Source: JBKQVT01 sp052139835
Lineage (GTDB): Bacteria > Planctomycetota > Planctomycetia > Pirellulales > Thermoguttaceae
Assembly: GCA_052139835.1 (NCBI GenBank)
Contig: JBKQVT010000132.1
Span: 22,496 to 86,495, forward strand
Direction of reading: 5' to 3'
DNA length: 64,000 bases
Shown here: positions 48,720 through 56,316 of the stretch, one piece after another
Position numbering within the stretch: the stretch's first letter is position 1
How the letters are laid out: the number at the start of each line of letters is the position of its first letter
Notes under the pieces: generated by a model
The model's input: only the letters and a program-made list of their open reading frames with translations
Told to the model about the DNA's origin: nothing
Database searches by the model: none
Made by a program: the position numbers and the translations under genes

Positions 48720-50471
48720 ATGGCGGTACTGCAAACCCTCCAAGGGCCACAACCCGGTCGAGTCTTCCCCCTGGAGGGCAATTCCATCACCCTGGGCCGC
48801 CACCCGGACTGCGACATCGTCCTGGAGGTGGCCGCGGTGAGCCGCCAGCACGCCCGCATCCTCCTGGTCGATGGCAAGTTCTACGTCGAGGACCTCAGGA
48901 GCCGCAACGGCACGCTCTTGAATGGCCGGCCGCTGGTGCAGCGGGAATTGCTCCGCGAGCACGACCAACTGGGGATCTGCGACCTGGTGTTTATTTTTCA
49001 CCACGGGCTGCCCGACCTGGAGCTGCCGGTGGCCCGGCGGCAGGACGAGGGCGCCGAGCCGCCCGCCATGGTGATCGAGGACGAGCCACGCGGCGGGTCG
49101 GCCGTCATGTCGAAGCTCGATCTGTCCATCGGCGCGGCCAGCCTGCGGCTGGGAACCAACGCCGAGACCAAGCTCAAGGCCCTCCTGGAGATCAGCCAGA
49201 ACCTGGGCAAGGCCCTGGCCGTCAAGCAGGTGTTGCCGAAGCTGCTGGACAGCCTGTTTACCATTTTCATCCAGGCGGACCGCGGCTTCATCGTGTTGCG
49301 CGATCCGGCCGGCGGCCGCTTGGTGCCCAAGGCGGTGAAGTATCGCCGCGGCGACGACCCCGAGATGATCCGCATCAGCCGCACGATCATTAGCGAGGTC
49401 ATGGCCACCAAGGAGGCGATCCTCTCCGCCGACGCCGCCGTCGACAAGCGATTCGACATGGCCGAAAGCATCGCCGACTTCCACATCCGCTCGATGATGT
49501 GTGCGCCGCTGATCAACAGCGAGGGGGCGGCCATCGGCGTGATCCAGATCGACACGGTCAACCAGCGGAACCGTTTCAGCCGCGAGGACCTCGACGTGCT
49601 GGCCAGCGTGGCCAGCCAGGCGGCCTTCGCCGTGGAGAACGCCGAACTGCACGAGACGTTGCTGCGCGAGCAGGCGTTGGAGCGCGAGTTGCGGGTCGCC
49701 CACGAGGTGCTTCGCGGCTTCTTGCCCGCCGCCTCGCCGCGGATCCCGCAGTACGAATTCTTCGCCTTCTATGAGCCGGCCAGCCAGCTCGGCGGCGACT
49801 ATTACGACTATATTCCGCTGAGCGGCGGGCGGCTGGCGGTGGTGGTGGCCGACGTGTCGGGCAAGGGCATCCCGGCGTCGCTGCTGATGGCGCGGCTTTC
49901 GGCCGACGCCCGCTATTGCCTGGCCAGCGAGCCCACGCCCGCCGAGGCCGTGAACCGCTTGAATCGCGCCTTTTGCGAGGCGGGCTGGGAAGACCGCTTC
50001 GTCACGTTGGTGCTGGCCGTGTTGGACGTGCAGCACAACGAGGTGGCGGTGGTCAATGCCGGCCACTTGCCGCCGCTGCTGCGCCTGGGGCCGGGGCAGA
50101 TCGAGCCGGTGCTGGAGGCCGAGCCCCATCTGCCGCTGGGCGTGGAGTACGAGACCCGCTACACCCAGCACACGCTGACCCTGGCGCCGGAGAACCTGCT
50201 GGTCCTCTACACCGACGGCATCACGGAGGCGATGAACGACCAGGATCAGCTTTATGGGGCCGCGCGGCTGCGGAGCCAGTTGGCCTCGCCGGCGGCGCGG
50301 GTGGAGCGGATCGGGCGGCAGATCCTCGAAGACGTGAAGCTTTTCGTCGGCCTGCGTCCGCAGAGCGACGACATGTGCCTGGTGTGCCTGGGAAGGAAGA
50401 AGGAACTCCCCTCTCCCCCGACCAACCTTCGGTCGGTGCCCGGAGAGGGTGGCCGCGCAGCGGCCGGGTGA
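48720..50471 (+). CDS. FHA-GAF-SpoIIE-type protein phosphatase (PPM family)
   Basis: 583 residues from the ATG at 48720. FHA domain (about 1-95): GRHPD, SRQHA and SRNGT place Arg27, Ser41 and Asn63, phosphothreonine-binding residues. GAF domain (about 160-310). SpoIIE/PP2C-like phosphatase domain (about 330-565) with LGGDYYDYI, VADVSGKGIPASLLM, LYTDGITEAM and DDMCLVCLG, the metal-binding Asp motifs. It probably dephosphorylates an anti-anti-sigma factor. The last ~24 residues (PSPPTNLRSVPGEGGRAA) are encoded by the repeat at 50407. Confidence 0.9.
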   Translation: MAVLQTLQGPQPGRVFPLEGNSITLGRHPDCDIVLEVAAVSRQHARILLVDGKFYVEDLRSRNGTLLNGRPLVQRELLREHDQLGICDLVFIFHHGLPDLELPVARRQDEGAEPPAMVIEDEPRGGSAVMSKLDLSIGAASLRLGTNAETKLKALLEISQNLGKALAVKQVLPKLLDSLFTIFIQADRGFIVLRDPAGGRLVPKAVKYRRGDDPEMIRISRTIISEVMATKEAILSADAAVDKRFDMAESIADFHIRSMMCAPLINSEGAAIGVIQIDTVNQRNRFSREDLDVLASVASQAAFAVENAELHETLLREQALERELRVAHEVLRGFLPAASPRIPQYEFFAFYEPASQLGGDYYDYIPLSGGRLAVVVADVSGKGIPASLLMARLSADARYCLASEPTPAEAVNRLNRAFCEAGWEDRFVTLVLAVLDVQHNEVAVVNAGHLPPLLRLGPGQIEPVLEAEPHLPLGVEYETRYTQHTLTLAPENLLVLYTDGITEAMNDQDQLYGAARLRSQLASPAARVERIGRQILEDVKLFVGLRPQSDDMCLVCLGRKKELPSPPTNLRSVPGEGGRAAAG

Positions 50472-50476
50472 GGGGT
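50407..50476. repeat. CCCTCTCC-GACCAACCTTCGGTCGG repeat, direct copy
   Basis: CCCCTCTCCCCCGACCAACC then TTCGGTCGGTGCCCGGAGAG. Inside the 3' end of the phosphatase gene; an inverted copy lies at 50880-50935 on the far side of the DUF559 gene. Confidence 0.85.
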
Positions 50477-50510
50477 AGCATTTCTTACACCGTGGCGATC
50501 ACCAGACCCC

Positions 50511-50852
50511 GTGAGCCTCGAACACGCCCGCCAATTGCGACAGAATCTTACCGATACGGAGCGGTTTGTCTGGTCGCGGCTGCGATCGCGCCGCGTCGCG
50601 GGCTACAAGTTCCGACAGCAAGTGCCGTTGGGGCAATACATCGTCGATTTCGTCTGCTTCCAACCTCGGGTCGTCGTGGAACTGGACGGCGGACAACATG
50701 TGGAGCAGGCAAACTACGACCAAAGACGAACCGCGTGGCTCGAAAGCCAAGGCTTCCGCGTGCTTCGGTTCTGGAATCACGAAGCACTTCAAGAGTGGGA
50801 CACGGTGGAAGAGATGCTTTGGCAATGGTTGCATGATAACGGGCCGGCGTAG
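50511..50852 (+). CDS. DUF559 family endonuclease-like protein
   Basis: 113 residues from a GTG at 50511. RQNLTDTERFVWSRLRSRRV, KFRQQVPLGQYIVDFVC, and RVVVELDGGQH form the metal-binding PD-(D/E)xK-like core (D and E of IVDF and VELD), related to Vsr/DUF559. FRVLRFWNHEAL ends the domain. The family is common and often adjacent to repeats; its role is unclear (DNA repair or mobile-element nuclease). It is flanked by inverted copies of the same ~50-bp repeat (50407 and 50880), suggesting acquisition as a unit. Confidence 0.85.
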   Translation: MSLEHARQLRQNLTDTERFVWSRLRSRRVAGYKFRQQVPLGQYIVDFVCFQPRVVVELDGGQHVEQANYDQRRTAWLESQGFRVLRFWNHEALQEWDTVEEMLWQWLHDNGPA

Positions 50853-50879
50853 TTTGCCGCCAAGCCGCACACCACAACC

Positions 50880-50935
50880 CCTCACCCCCAACCCCTCTCC
50901 GGGCACCGACCGAAGGTTGGTCAGGGGAGAGGGGA
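50880..50935. repeat. CCCTCTCC-GACCAACCTTCGGTCGG repeat, inverted copy
   Basis: CTCACCCCCAACCCCTCTCC then GGGCACCGACCGAAGGTTGG; reverse complement of the copy at 50407-50476. Confidence 0.85.
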
Positions 50936-50939
50936 GAAA

Positions 50940-52415
50940 CTACTTCAGCAGCGTCTGGCGGATGGTCGCCAAGGCCCGCAGCGCCGGCTTGGCGTGACAG
51001 CGCTCGTCCAGCAGGCCGGCGTGGGGGAAGTCGTGGGGCACGCTATCGCGGAGCTGGCTCCACAGCACCCCCTGCACCGCCGGCTTGGCCAGGATCAAGG
51101 GCACGTAGCGGGCGATCCAGGCCTGCTGCGCTTGCAGATTCCAACAACCCGGCGGCACCGCCAGGCGGCGGCGGGCCAGCGGGTCGTCGCCCTCTCCGCT
51201 GGGCACGCCCAAGGCCACGTACAGCGGCAGCCCCAGCAGGCTCCAATAATCCAGTTGGCGGCTGAATTCCAAGGGCGTCCGCGGCAGCGTGCAGCCCGGC
51301 TGGTAGCCCAGGTTGATCTCCAGCACCAGCCCGTTGAGCCCCAGCCCGGCGCGGACCAAGGCGTCGGCGAAGTGCAGCGGCGGAAAGTCCACCTCGCGGC
51401 GGTCCATGTACTCGCTCCAGGGCTGATCGAACGAGATGAGCGCCGGCGTCTGGCTGTCCAGCGCCTGCACCGCCCGGATCGTCGTGGCCGCCAATTGCAG
51501 CTTCTCTTCCTCGGAGAGCGACAGCGTCTCGGCGGTGTTGAAGCGGCCGGCGCATTGCCAGAGGTCGACCTTGCCGCGATAGCGGGCGACCACCGCGCTG
51601 ATGAAGTGGCTCATCGACGCCGAGAGGTTGTCGAAATCGTCTTCCCAGAGGTAGAGCCAGTCGGGCAGGCTGCGGGGGTCCAGGTGGATCAGCGGGCCGG
51701 CGCAGACTTTCAAACCGTGCGTGTGGCACCACTGGATCTGCGCATCGCAGACGCTCCAGGAGAAGGTGCCTTCGCTGGCCTCCACGTCGCGCCACGAGAT
51801 GGGCACCACGGCGGCGTTGAAGGCGGCCAGGAACTGCCGGGCGGTATAGGCGTCCAGGAGCGAGGTCTCCAGGTCGGCGCCCAGCACCGCGGCGACTTTT
51901 CCCGTGCCGCGGCGGCGGACGGCCAGCGCCTGCTCGGCGTAGGCGGCGGCCAGCAACTGCGAGGCGTCCAACGCCGCGCGGAGGGCATCTTGACTGAGCG
52001 CCGCCGCCACCTCCGGCTCGTCCTGGCGGACCGCCGCCCAGCTCAGCGCCAACAGGGCGACGGCCAGCTTCTCGCCCACCGCCGGCGGCGCCACCAGCCC
52101 GATCGCCTGCCACTCGAACAACTGGTTGCGGAGCTGGTTGAGGGTGCCGCGGGCGAGCTCGACCGGCAGGAAGTAGGGCACGGACTGTTCCATCAGCGAG
52201 CCGCTGGAAAGGGTCAACAGGCCGTGCCCCTCGACCCACCAGGGGACGTGAACGTTGGCCGATTCCGAAACCTCCCGCTCCAGCAGCAGCCGGTCGCCTT
52301 CGCGGCTGATGCGGACCGGCCAGGGCGTGCGGTCGACGCCCGTCAAGTAGGCTTGCTGGACGAGGTCGTCGCTGATCTGCTCGGGCGCAACGATGAAGAA
52401 CCGCATCCGACCCAT
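50940..52415 (-). CDS. GH10-like (xylanase-fold) protein, catalytic acid missing
   Basis: 491 residues, ATG at 52415. Residues about 185-490 look like a GH10 TIM barrel: VPISWRDVEASEGTFSWSV, KVCAGPLIHLDPRSLPDWL and HFISAVVARYRGKVDLWQCA. In xylanases the acid/base sits in an NE at the end of the last string; here it is CAGRFN, so the Asn-Glu is absent. A Glu is kept at the nucleophile-like LVLEINLGY. The ~180-residue N-terminal region (FFIVAPEQISDDLV) is unfamiliar. It may bind a ligand rather than hydrolyse. No signal peptide. Confidence 0.65.
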   Translation of the reverse strand: MGRMRFFIVAPEQISDDLVQQAYLTGVDRTPWPVRISREGDRLLLEREVSESANVHVPWWVEGHGLLTLSSGSLMEQSVPYFLPVELARGTLNQLRNQLFEWQAIGLVAPPAVGEKLAVALLALSWAAVRQDEPEVAAALSQDALRAALDASQLLAAAYAEQALAVRRRGTGKVAAVLGADLETSLLDAYTARQFLAAFNAAVVPISWRDVEASEGTFSWSVCDAQIQWCHTHGLKVCAGPLIHLDPRSLPDWLYLWEDDFDNLSASMSHFISAVVARYRGKVDLWQCAGRFNTAETLSLSEEEKLQLAATTIRAVQALDSQTPALISFDQPWSEYMDRREVDFPPLHFADALVRAGLGLNGLVLEINLGYQPGCTLPRTPLEFSRQLDYWSLLGLPLYVALGVPSGEGDDPLARRRLAVPPGCWNLQAQQAWIARYVPLILAKPAVQGVLWSQLRDSVPHDFPHAGLLDERCHAKPALRALATIRQTLLK

Positions 52416-52548
52416 AGCGACGGCTGACCTCGGCGACGACCAGGAACTCCCCTCACCCCAGTGGCAAGTCTACCGGAAAAACGCGGCCCTTTCAAGCAGC
52501 CCGCCCCCACTGGTCAAGGCCGCCGGGCGTCACTATATTTGGGTCTTT

Positions 52549-52666
52549 GCCCAAGCCCGGAGGACAGCCTCGGAAAAGGTGACAGGCACCTTTTGTGCGA
52601 AGCACCCGTAGGGCCGTTCCGGCAAAAGGTGCCTGTCACCTTTTCCGGCCCAAGCCCGGAGGACAG
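52549..52666. repeat. REP-like palindrome flanked by 19-bp direct repeats
   Basis: Direct repeat GCCCAAGCCCGGAGGACAG at 52549-52567 and 52648-52666, 99 bp apart and identical. Between them lie inverted arms built on AAAAGGTGACAGGCACCTTT (52574-52593 and 52624-52643). The right direct repeat carries the GGAGG ribosome site of purC. Confidence 0.95.
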
Positions 52667-52671
52667 TTCCC

Positions 52672-53559
52672 ATGAATCCCGCTGTTGTCTTGGAGACCTC
52701 GCTGCCGGGGGTGCCGGTGCGCAGGGGCAAAGTGCGCGATATTTACGACCTGGGCGAGCAGCTCCTGCTGGTCAGCACCGACCGTTTGAGCGCCTTCGAT
52801 TGGGTGTTGCCCAGCGGGGTGCCCGACAAGGGCCGCGTGTTGACGCAGATCGCCGCCTTCTGGTTCGGGCAATTGGGCGAGCCGAACCACCTGATCACCA
52901 CGGACGTGGACCGCATGGACCTGCCGCCGGGCGCGGACCGCTCGCTGCTGGCCGGCCGCTCGACGCTCTGCCGCAAGACCGAGGTGGTGCCCATCGAGTG
53001 CGTGGTCCGGGGCTACCTGGCCGGCTCCGGTTGGCAAGAATATCGGCAAAGCGGCACGGTCTGCGGCATCCGCCTGCCCGAGGGGTTGACGGAGAGTGCC
53101 CGGCTGGACGACCCCATTTTCACGCCGGCCACCAAGGCGGCCAGCGGGCACGACGAGAACATCTCTTTTCCGCGGATGGCCGAGTTGGTGGGCCGCGCCC
53201 TGGCCGAGGAGTTGCGGCGGCGGAGCCTGGACATCTTCCGCCGCGGCGCCGACTACGCCCGCCGGCGCGGCATCCTCATCGCCGACACGAAATTCGAGTG
53301 GGGCATCGTCGACGGCAGCGTCCTTCTCATCGACGAGGTGCTCACCCCCGACAGCTCCCGCTTCTGGCCCGCCGACCAGTATGCGCCGGGCCGCGGCCAG
53401 CCATCCTTCGACAAGCAATTCGTCCGCGACTGGCTTTCGGCCAGCGGCTGGGACAAGAACAGCCCCCCCCCTGCCCTGCCGGAGGAAATCGTGGCCAAGA
53501 CGCGGGCGAAGTACGTCGAGGCCTTCGAGCGGTTGACCGGGCGAACGTTCGCGCCCTAG
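52672..53559 (+). CDS. purC: Phosphoribosylaminoimidazole-succinocarboxamide synthase
   Basis: 295 residues, ATG at 52672, with GGAGG nine bases upstream. KVRDIYDLGEQLLLVSTDRL and DWVLPSGVPDKGRVLTQI at the N-terminus, VVPIECVVRGYLAGSGWQEY and ISFPRMAELVG in the middle, then GILIADTKFEWGIVDGSVLL and DEVLTPDSSRFWPA. These are SAICAR synthetase signatures. It joins CAIR with aspartate in purine biosynthesis using ATP. The ribosome site lies in the duplicated 19-bp segment. Confidence 0.95.
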   Translation: MNPAVVLETSLPGVPVRRGKVRDIYDLGEQLLLVSTDRLSAFDWVLPSGVPDKGRVLTQIAAFWFGQLGEPNHLITTDVDRMDLPPGADRSLLAGRSTLCRKTEVVPIECVVRGYLAGSGWQEYRQSGTVCGIRLPEGLTESARLDDPIFTPATKAASGHDENISFPRMAELVGRALAEELRRRSLDIFRRGADYARRRGILIADTKFEWGIVDGSVLLIDEVLTPDSSRFWPADQYAPGRGQPSFDKQFVRDWLSASGWDKNSPPPALPEEIVAKTRAKYVEAFERLTGRTFAP

Positions 53560-53638
53560 CGGGCAAACGGCGGCAGGACCAGTCCACTCCTTCCGCGGCC
53601 GCCGGCTGTGGCAAACCACGGTACCGGCCGCCAGTGAA

Positions 53639-53656
53639 ACCCATCTATAGATGGGT
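53639..53656. repeat. Perfect 18-bp palindrome, possible operator
   Basis: ACCCATCTATAGATGGGT, 39 bp upstream of the candidate -35 of the hydrogenase-MCP gene. Its A/T-rich centre and two-fold symmetry are typical of dimeric regulator sites, but no regulator is adjacent. Confidence 0.4.
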
Positions 53657-53694
53657 GTCCACCAGCCCGCGCTGGGCGCAATTCTGCACCACAC

Positions 53695-53722
53695 TGGACA
53701 GCCGCTAACCGTGACCTAATGT
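53695..53722 (+). promoter_or_regulatory. Candidate promoter of the hydrogenase-MCP gene
   Basis: TGGACA, 16-base spacer, TAATGT. Moderate match to sigma-70-type hexamers, 149 bp upstream of the ATG. Confidence 0.35.
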
Positions 53723-53870
53723 TACATCGTGATGAGACCGCCCGGCGGCGGTAGTCACAAAAGTGACCTTCCGGCTGCGTCCAGCGCGACAATTCATCCC
53801 GCCCAGGCGCCAGCGACAAGCCCGCCCGCAACACTCCCGCCCAGGACAACCAAATCTCACAGGTATCCCC

Positions 53871-56249
53871 ATGAAGAAACTCACTCCCGTCATCAGTGTC
53901 GATGAGGACAAATGCGTCAATTGTCATGCCTGCGTGACCGCCTGCCCGGTGAAGTATTGCAACGACAGCAGCGGTGATGCGGTCCACGTGAACGCGGACA
54001 TGTGCATCGGCTGCGGCATGTGCCTGGCGGCCTGCCAGCACGGCGCTCGCGTGGGGCTGGACGACACGGCGCGATTTTTCGAGGACCTGCGGGCAGGGGT
54101 GAAGATCGTGACGGTGGTGGCCCCGGCCGTGGCCGTGAGCTTCCCCGACCGCCACCTGCAACTCAACGGCTGGCTGAAGGCGCTGGGTGTGGCGGCGGCC
54201 TTCGACGTCAGCTTCGGCGCCGAGTTGACGGTGAAGTCCTACCTGGAGCACGTCAAGCAGAACAAGCCGCGGGCGGTCATCGCGCAGCCCTGCCCGGCCA
54301 TCGTCACCTACATCGAGCTTTACCGTCCCGAGCTGCTGCCCTACCTGGCGCCGGCCGACAGTCCGATGTTGCACACGATCCGCATGATCCGCGAGTACTA
54401 TCCCCAGTACGCGGGGTACAAGGTGGCGGTGCTCTCGCCCTGCGTTGCCAAGCGGCGGGAGTTCGACGAGACGGGCCTGGGCGACTACAACGTCACCTTC
54501 GCCGCGATGGCGAAGCGCCTGGAGGAGGAGCACGTCCGGTTGGAGTCCTATGCGGCCGTCGACTTCGATAATCCGCCGGCCGAGCGCGCGGTGCTGTTTT
54601 CCACTCCCGGCGGACTGATGCGCACGGCCATGCGCGAGGCCCCCGGCATCGAGGATCGCACGCGGAAGATCGAGGGCTCGCACGTCATCTACAAGTATCT
54701 CGACGATTTGCCGCAGATGATCCAACAAGGCAAGGCCCCCCTGATCGTCGACTGCCTGAACTGCGAGCTGGGCTGCAACGGCGGGACGGGCACGCTCTGC
54801 AACCACAAGCCGCAGGACGAAGTCGAATGGCTCGTCGAGCAGCGCAGCCGGGCGGCGCGGGCCCGCTACGAGGCCCAGGCGCAACAGCAGGAGCAGGCCC
54901 CGGAAGAGAAGCCCGCCAAGAATGGGTTCTTCAGCCGCTTCAGCAAGCGCGGCCAAAACGGCCAGAATGCCGGCGGCAACGGCGCCAACGGCAGCGACCG
55001 CCCGCAGTCGAAAGCGGACCGCTTGCACGACTATATCGACCGGCATTGGAAGCCGGGGCTCTTCGCCCGCAGCTACGCGAACCTCTCCGGCAACGTCGCC
55101 TTGCGGACGCCCTCGGAAGCGGAGATCGCCCAGGTCTTCCGCGACCAGCTCAAGAAGAACGGCCCGGAGGACGAGCTCAACTGCGCGGCCTGCGGCTACG
55201 GCTCCTGCCGCCGCATGGCCACGGCCCTGTGGAACGGGCTGAGCCAGCGGGAGCACTGCGCCTTGTACCGGCAGAAGCGATTGTTGGAGGAGGAAAAGTC
55301 GCTCCGCGAACTCCACGAGGAAAACGCGACCAAGTCGCAAGTGCTGTTGTCGAAGATCGAGGACCTGCTGACGGCCGTCAACGCCGCCGCCCACGGCGAC
55401 CTCACCCGGCAGATCGACGTCGAAGGCAACGAGGCCATCGACCAACTGGCGTCCGGCGTGAAGACCATGATCGAGGAACTCGCCAAGATCATCACCCAGG
55501 TGACGGCCAGCGCCGACGAATTCCAGCAGGCCGCCGACACCGTGGCGCAAAGCTCGCAGACGCTGGCCGCCTCCGCCCAGTCGCAGCGGACGGACGCCGA
55601 GCAAGTGCGGGGGGCCATGGCGGAATTGAGCCAGTCCGTCGACGGCGTGACCGCCGGCGCCCGCAAGGCCGACGACACCGCCCTGAAGACCAGCCGCCTG
55701 GCGGACCAGGGCGGCGCCGCCGTGACCAGTTCCATCGAGGCCATGCAGCGGATCCGCAACAGCTCCAACCAGATCAGCGAGATCATCCAGGTCATCGCCG
55801 AGATCGCCGGGCAGACGAACCTGCTGGCGCTGAACGCCGCCATCGAGGCGGCGCGGGCGGGCGAGCACGGCATGGGCTTCGCCGTCGTCGCCGACGAGGT
55901 CCGCAAGCTCGCCGAGCGCTCCAACCAGGCCGCCCGCGAAATCGCCTCCCTCATCAAGGAATCGACTGCCCGCGTCCAAGAGGGCGCCTCGCTCAGCGAG
56001 GAGGCGGAAAAGGCCCTCCGCATGATCGTCGAGGGCGTCAAGGAGACCGCCGCCGCCATCGGCGGCATTGCCGAGGTCAGTTCCAAGCAAGCCGACAACA
56101 GCAAGGAGGTGGCCGCGGCCATCGCCCAGATCGCCAAGGTCACGGAAGACACCGTCGCCCGCGGCGAGGAAATGGCCGCCAGCAGCCAACAGCTTAGTGC
56201 CCAGGCCGGCCAACTCCAAACCCTGGTGACGCGGTTCAAGACGAAGTAA
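53871..56249 (+). CDS. [FeFe]-hydrogenase-like sensor fused to a methyl-accepting chemotaxis domain
   Basis: 792 residues, no transmembrane helix. Order: 2x[4Fe-4S] ferredoxin (CVNCHACVTACP, CIGCGMCLAACQ, residues 15-55); hydrogenase large-subunit domain (80-330) with L1-like QPCPAIV (Cys141), L2-like SPCVAK (Cys191) and L3-like CLNCELGCNGG (Cys298, 302); linker; Fe-S motif CAACGYGSC with EHC (438-463); HAMP-like helix; MCP signalling hairpin (560-790, AGQTNLLALNAAIEAARAGE). It looks like a group C/D sensory hydrogenase whose output is a chemotaxis kinase complex. No che or hyd maturation genes are in the window. Confidence 0.85.
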   Translation: MKKLTPVISVDEDKCVNCHACVTACPVKYCNDSSGDAVHVNADMCIGCGMCLAACQHGARVGLDDTARFFEDLRAGVKIVTVVAPAVAVSFPDRHLQLNGWLKALGVAAAFDVSFGAELTVKSYLEHVKQNKPRAVIAQPCPAIVTYIELYRPELLPYLAPADSPMLHTIRMIREYYPQYAGYKVAVLSPCVAKRREFDETGLGDYNVTFAAMAKRLEEEHVRLESYAAVDFDNPPAERAVLFSTPGGLMRTAMREAPGIEDRTRKIEGSHVIYKYLDDLPQMIQQGKAPLIVDCLNCELGCNGGTGTLCNHKPQDEVEWLVEQRSRAARARYEAQAQQQEQAPEEKPAKNGFFSRFSKRGQNGQNAGGNGANGSDRPQSKADRLHDYIDRHWKPGLFARSYANLSGNVALRTPSEAEIAQVFRDQLKKNGPEDELNCAACGYGSCRRMATALWNGLSQREHCALYRQKRLLEEEKSLRELHEENATKSQVLLSKIEDLLTAVNAAAHGDLTRQIDVEGNEAIDQLASGVKTMIEELAKIITQVTASADEFQQAADTVAQSSQTLAASAQSQRTDAEQVRGAMAELSQSVDGVTAGARKADDTALKTSRLADQGGAAVTSSIEAMQRIRNSSNQISEIIQVIAEIAGQTNLLALNAAIEAARAGEHGMGFAVVADEVRKLAERSNQAAREIASLIKESTARVQEGASLSEEAEKALRMIVEGVKETAAAIGGIAEVSSKQADNSKEVAAAIAQIAKVTEDTVARGEEMAASSQQLSAQAGQLQTLVTRFKTK

Positions 56250-56316
56250 GGCGGAAGGCGGAAGGGAGCCGGGGGCGTCAGCCTCCGGATCATGCGGAGG
56301 GTCTGCGAACCGGGCC

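Larger units (their letters stand above)
53560..53870. other. Intergenic region before the hydrogenase-MCP gene
   Basis: 311 bp, no gene. 53639-53656 is a perfect 18-bp palindrome (ACCCATCTATAGATGGGT). 53695-53722 is a candidate promoter: TGGACA, 16 bp, TAATGT. Another in-frame start at 53763 would add a Pro/Arg-rich extension, so the ATG at 53871 is used. Confidence 0.6.

Noticed and set aside
53763..53870. In-frame upstream start of the hydrogenase-MCP protein
   Set aside because: Adds a Pro/Arg-rich segment with no ribosome site; MKKLTPV at 53871 fits ferredoxin-domain starts.
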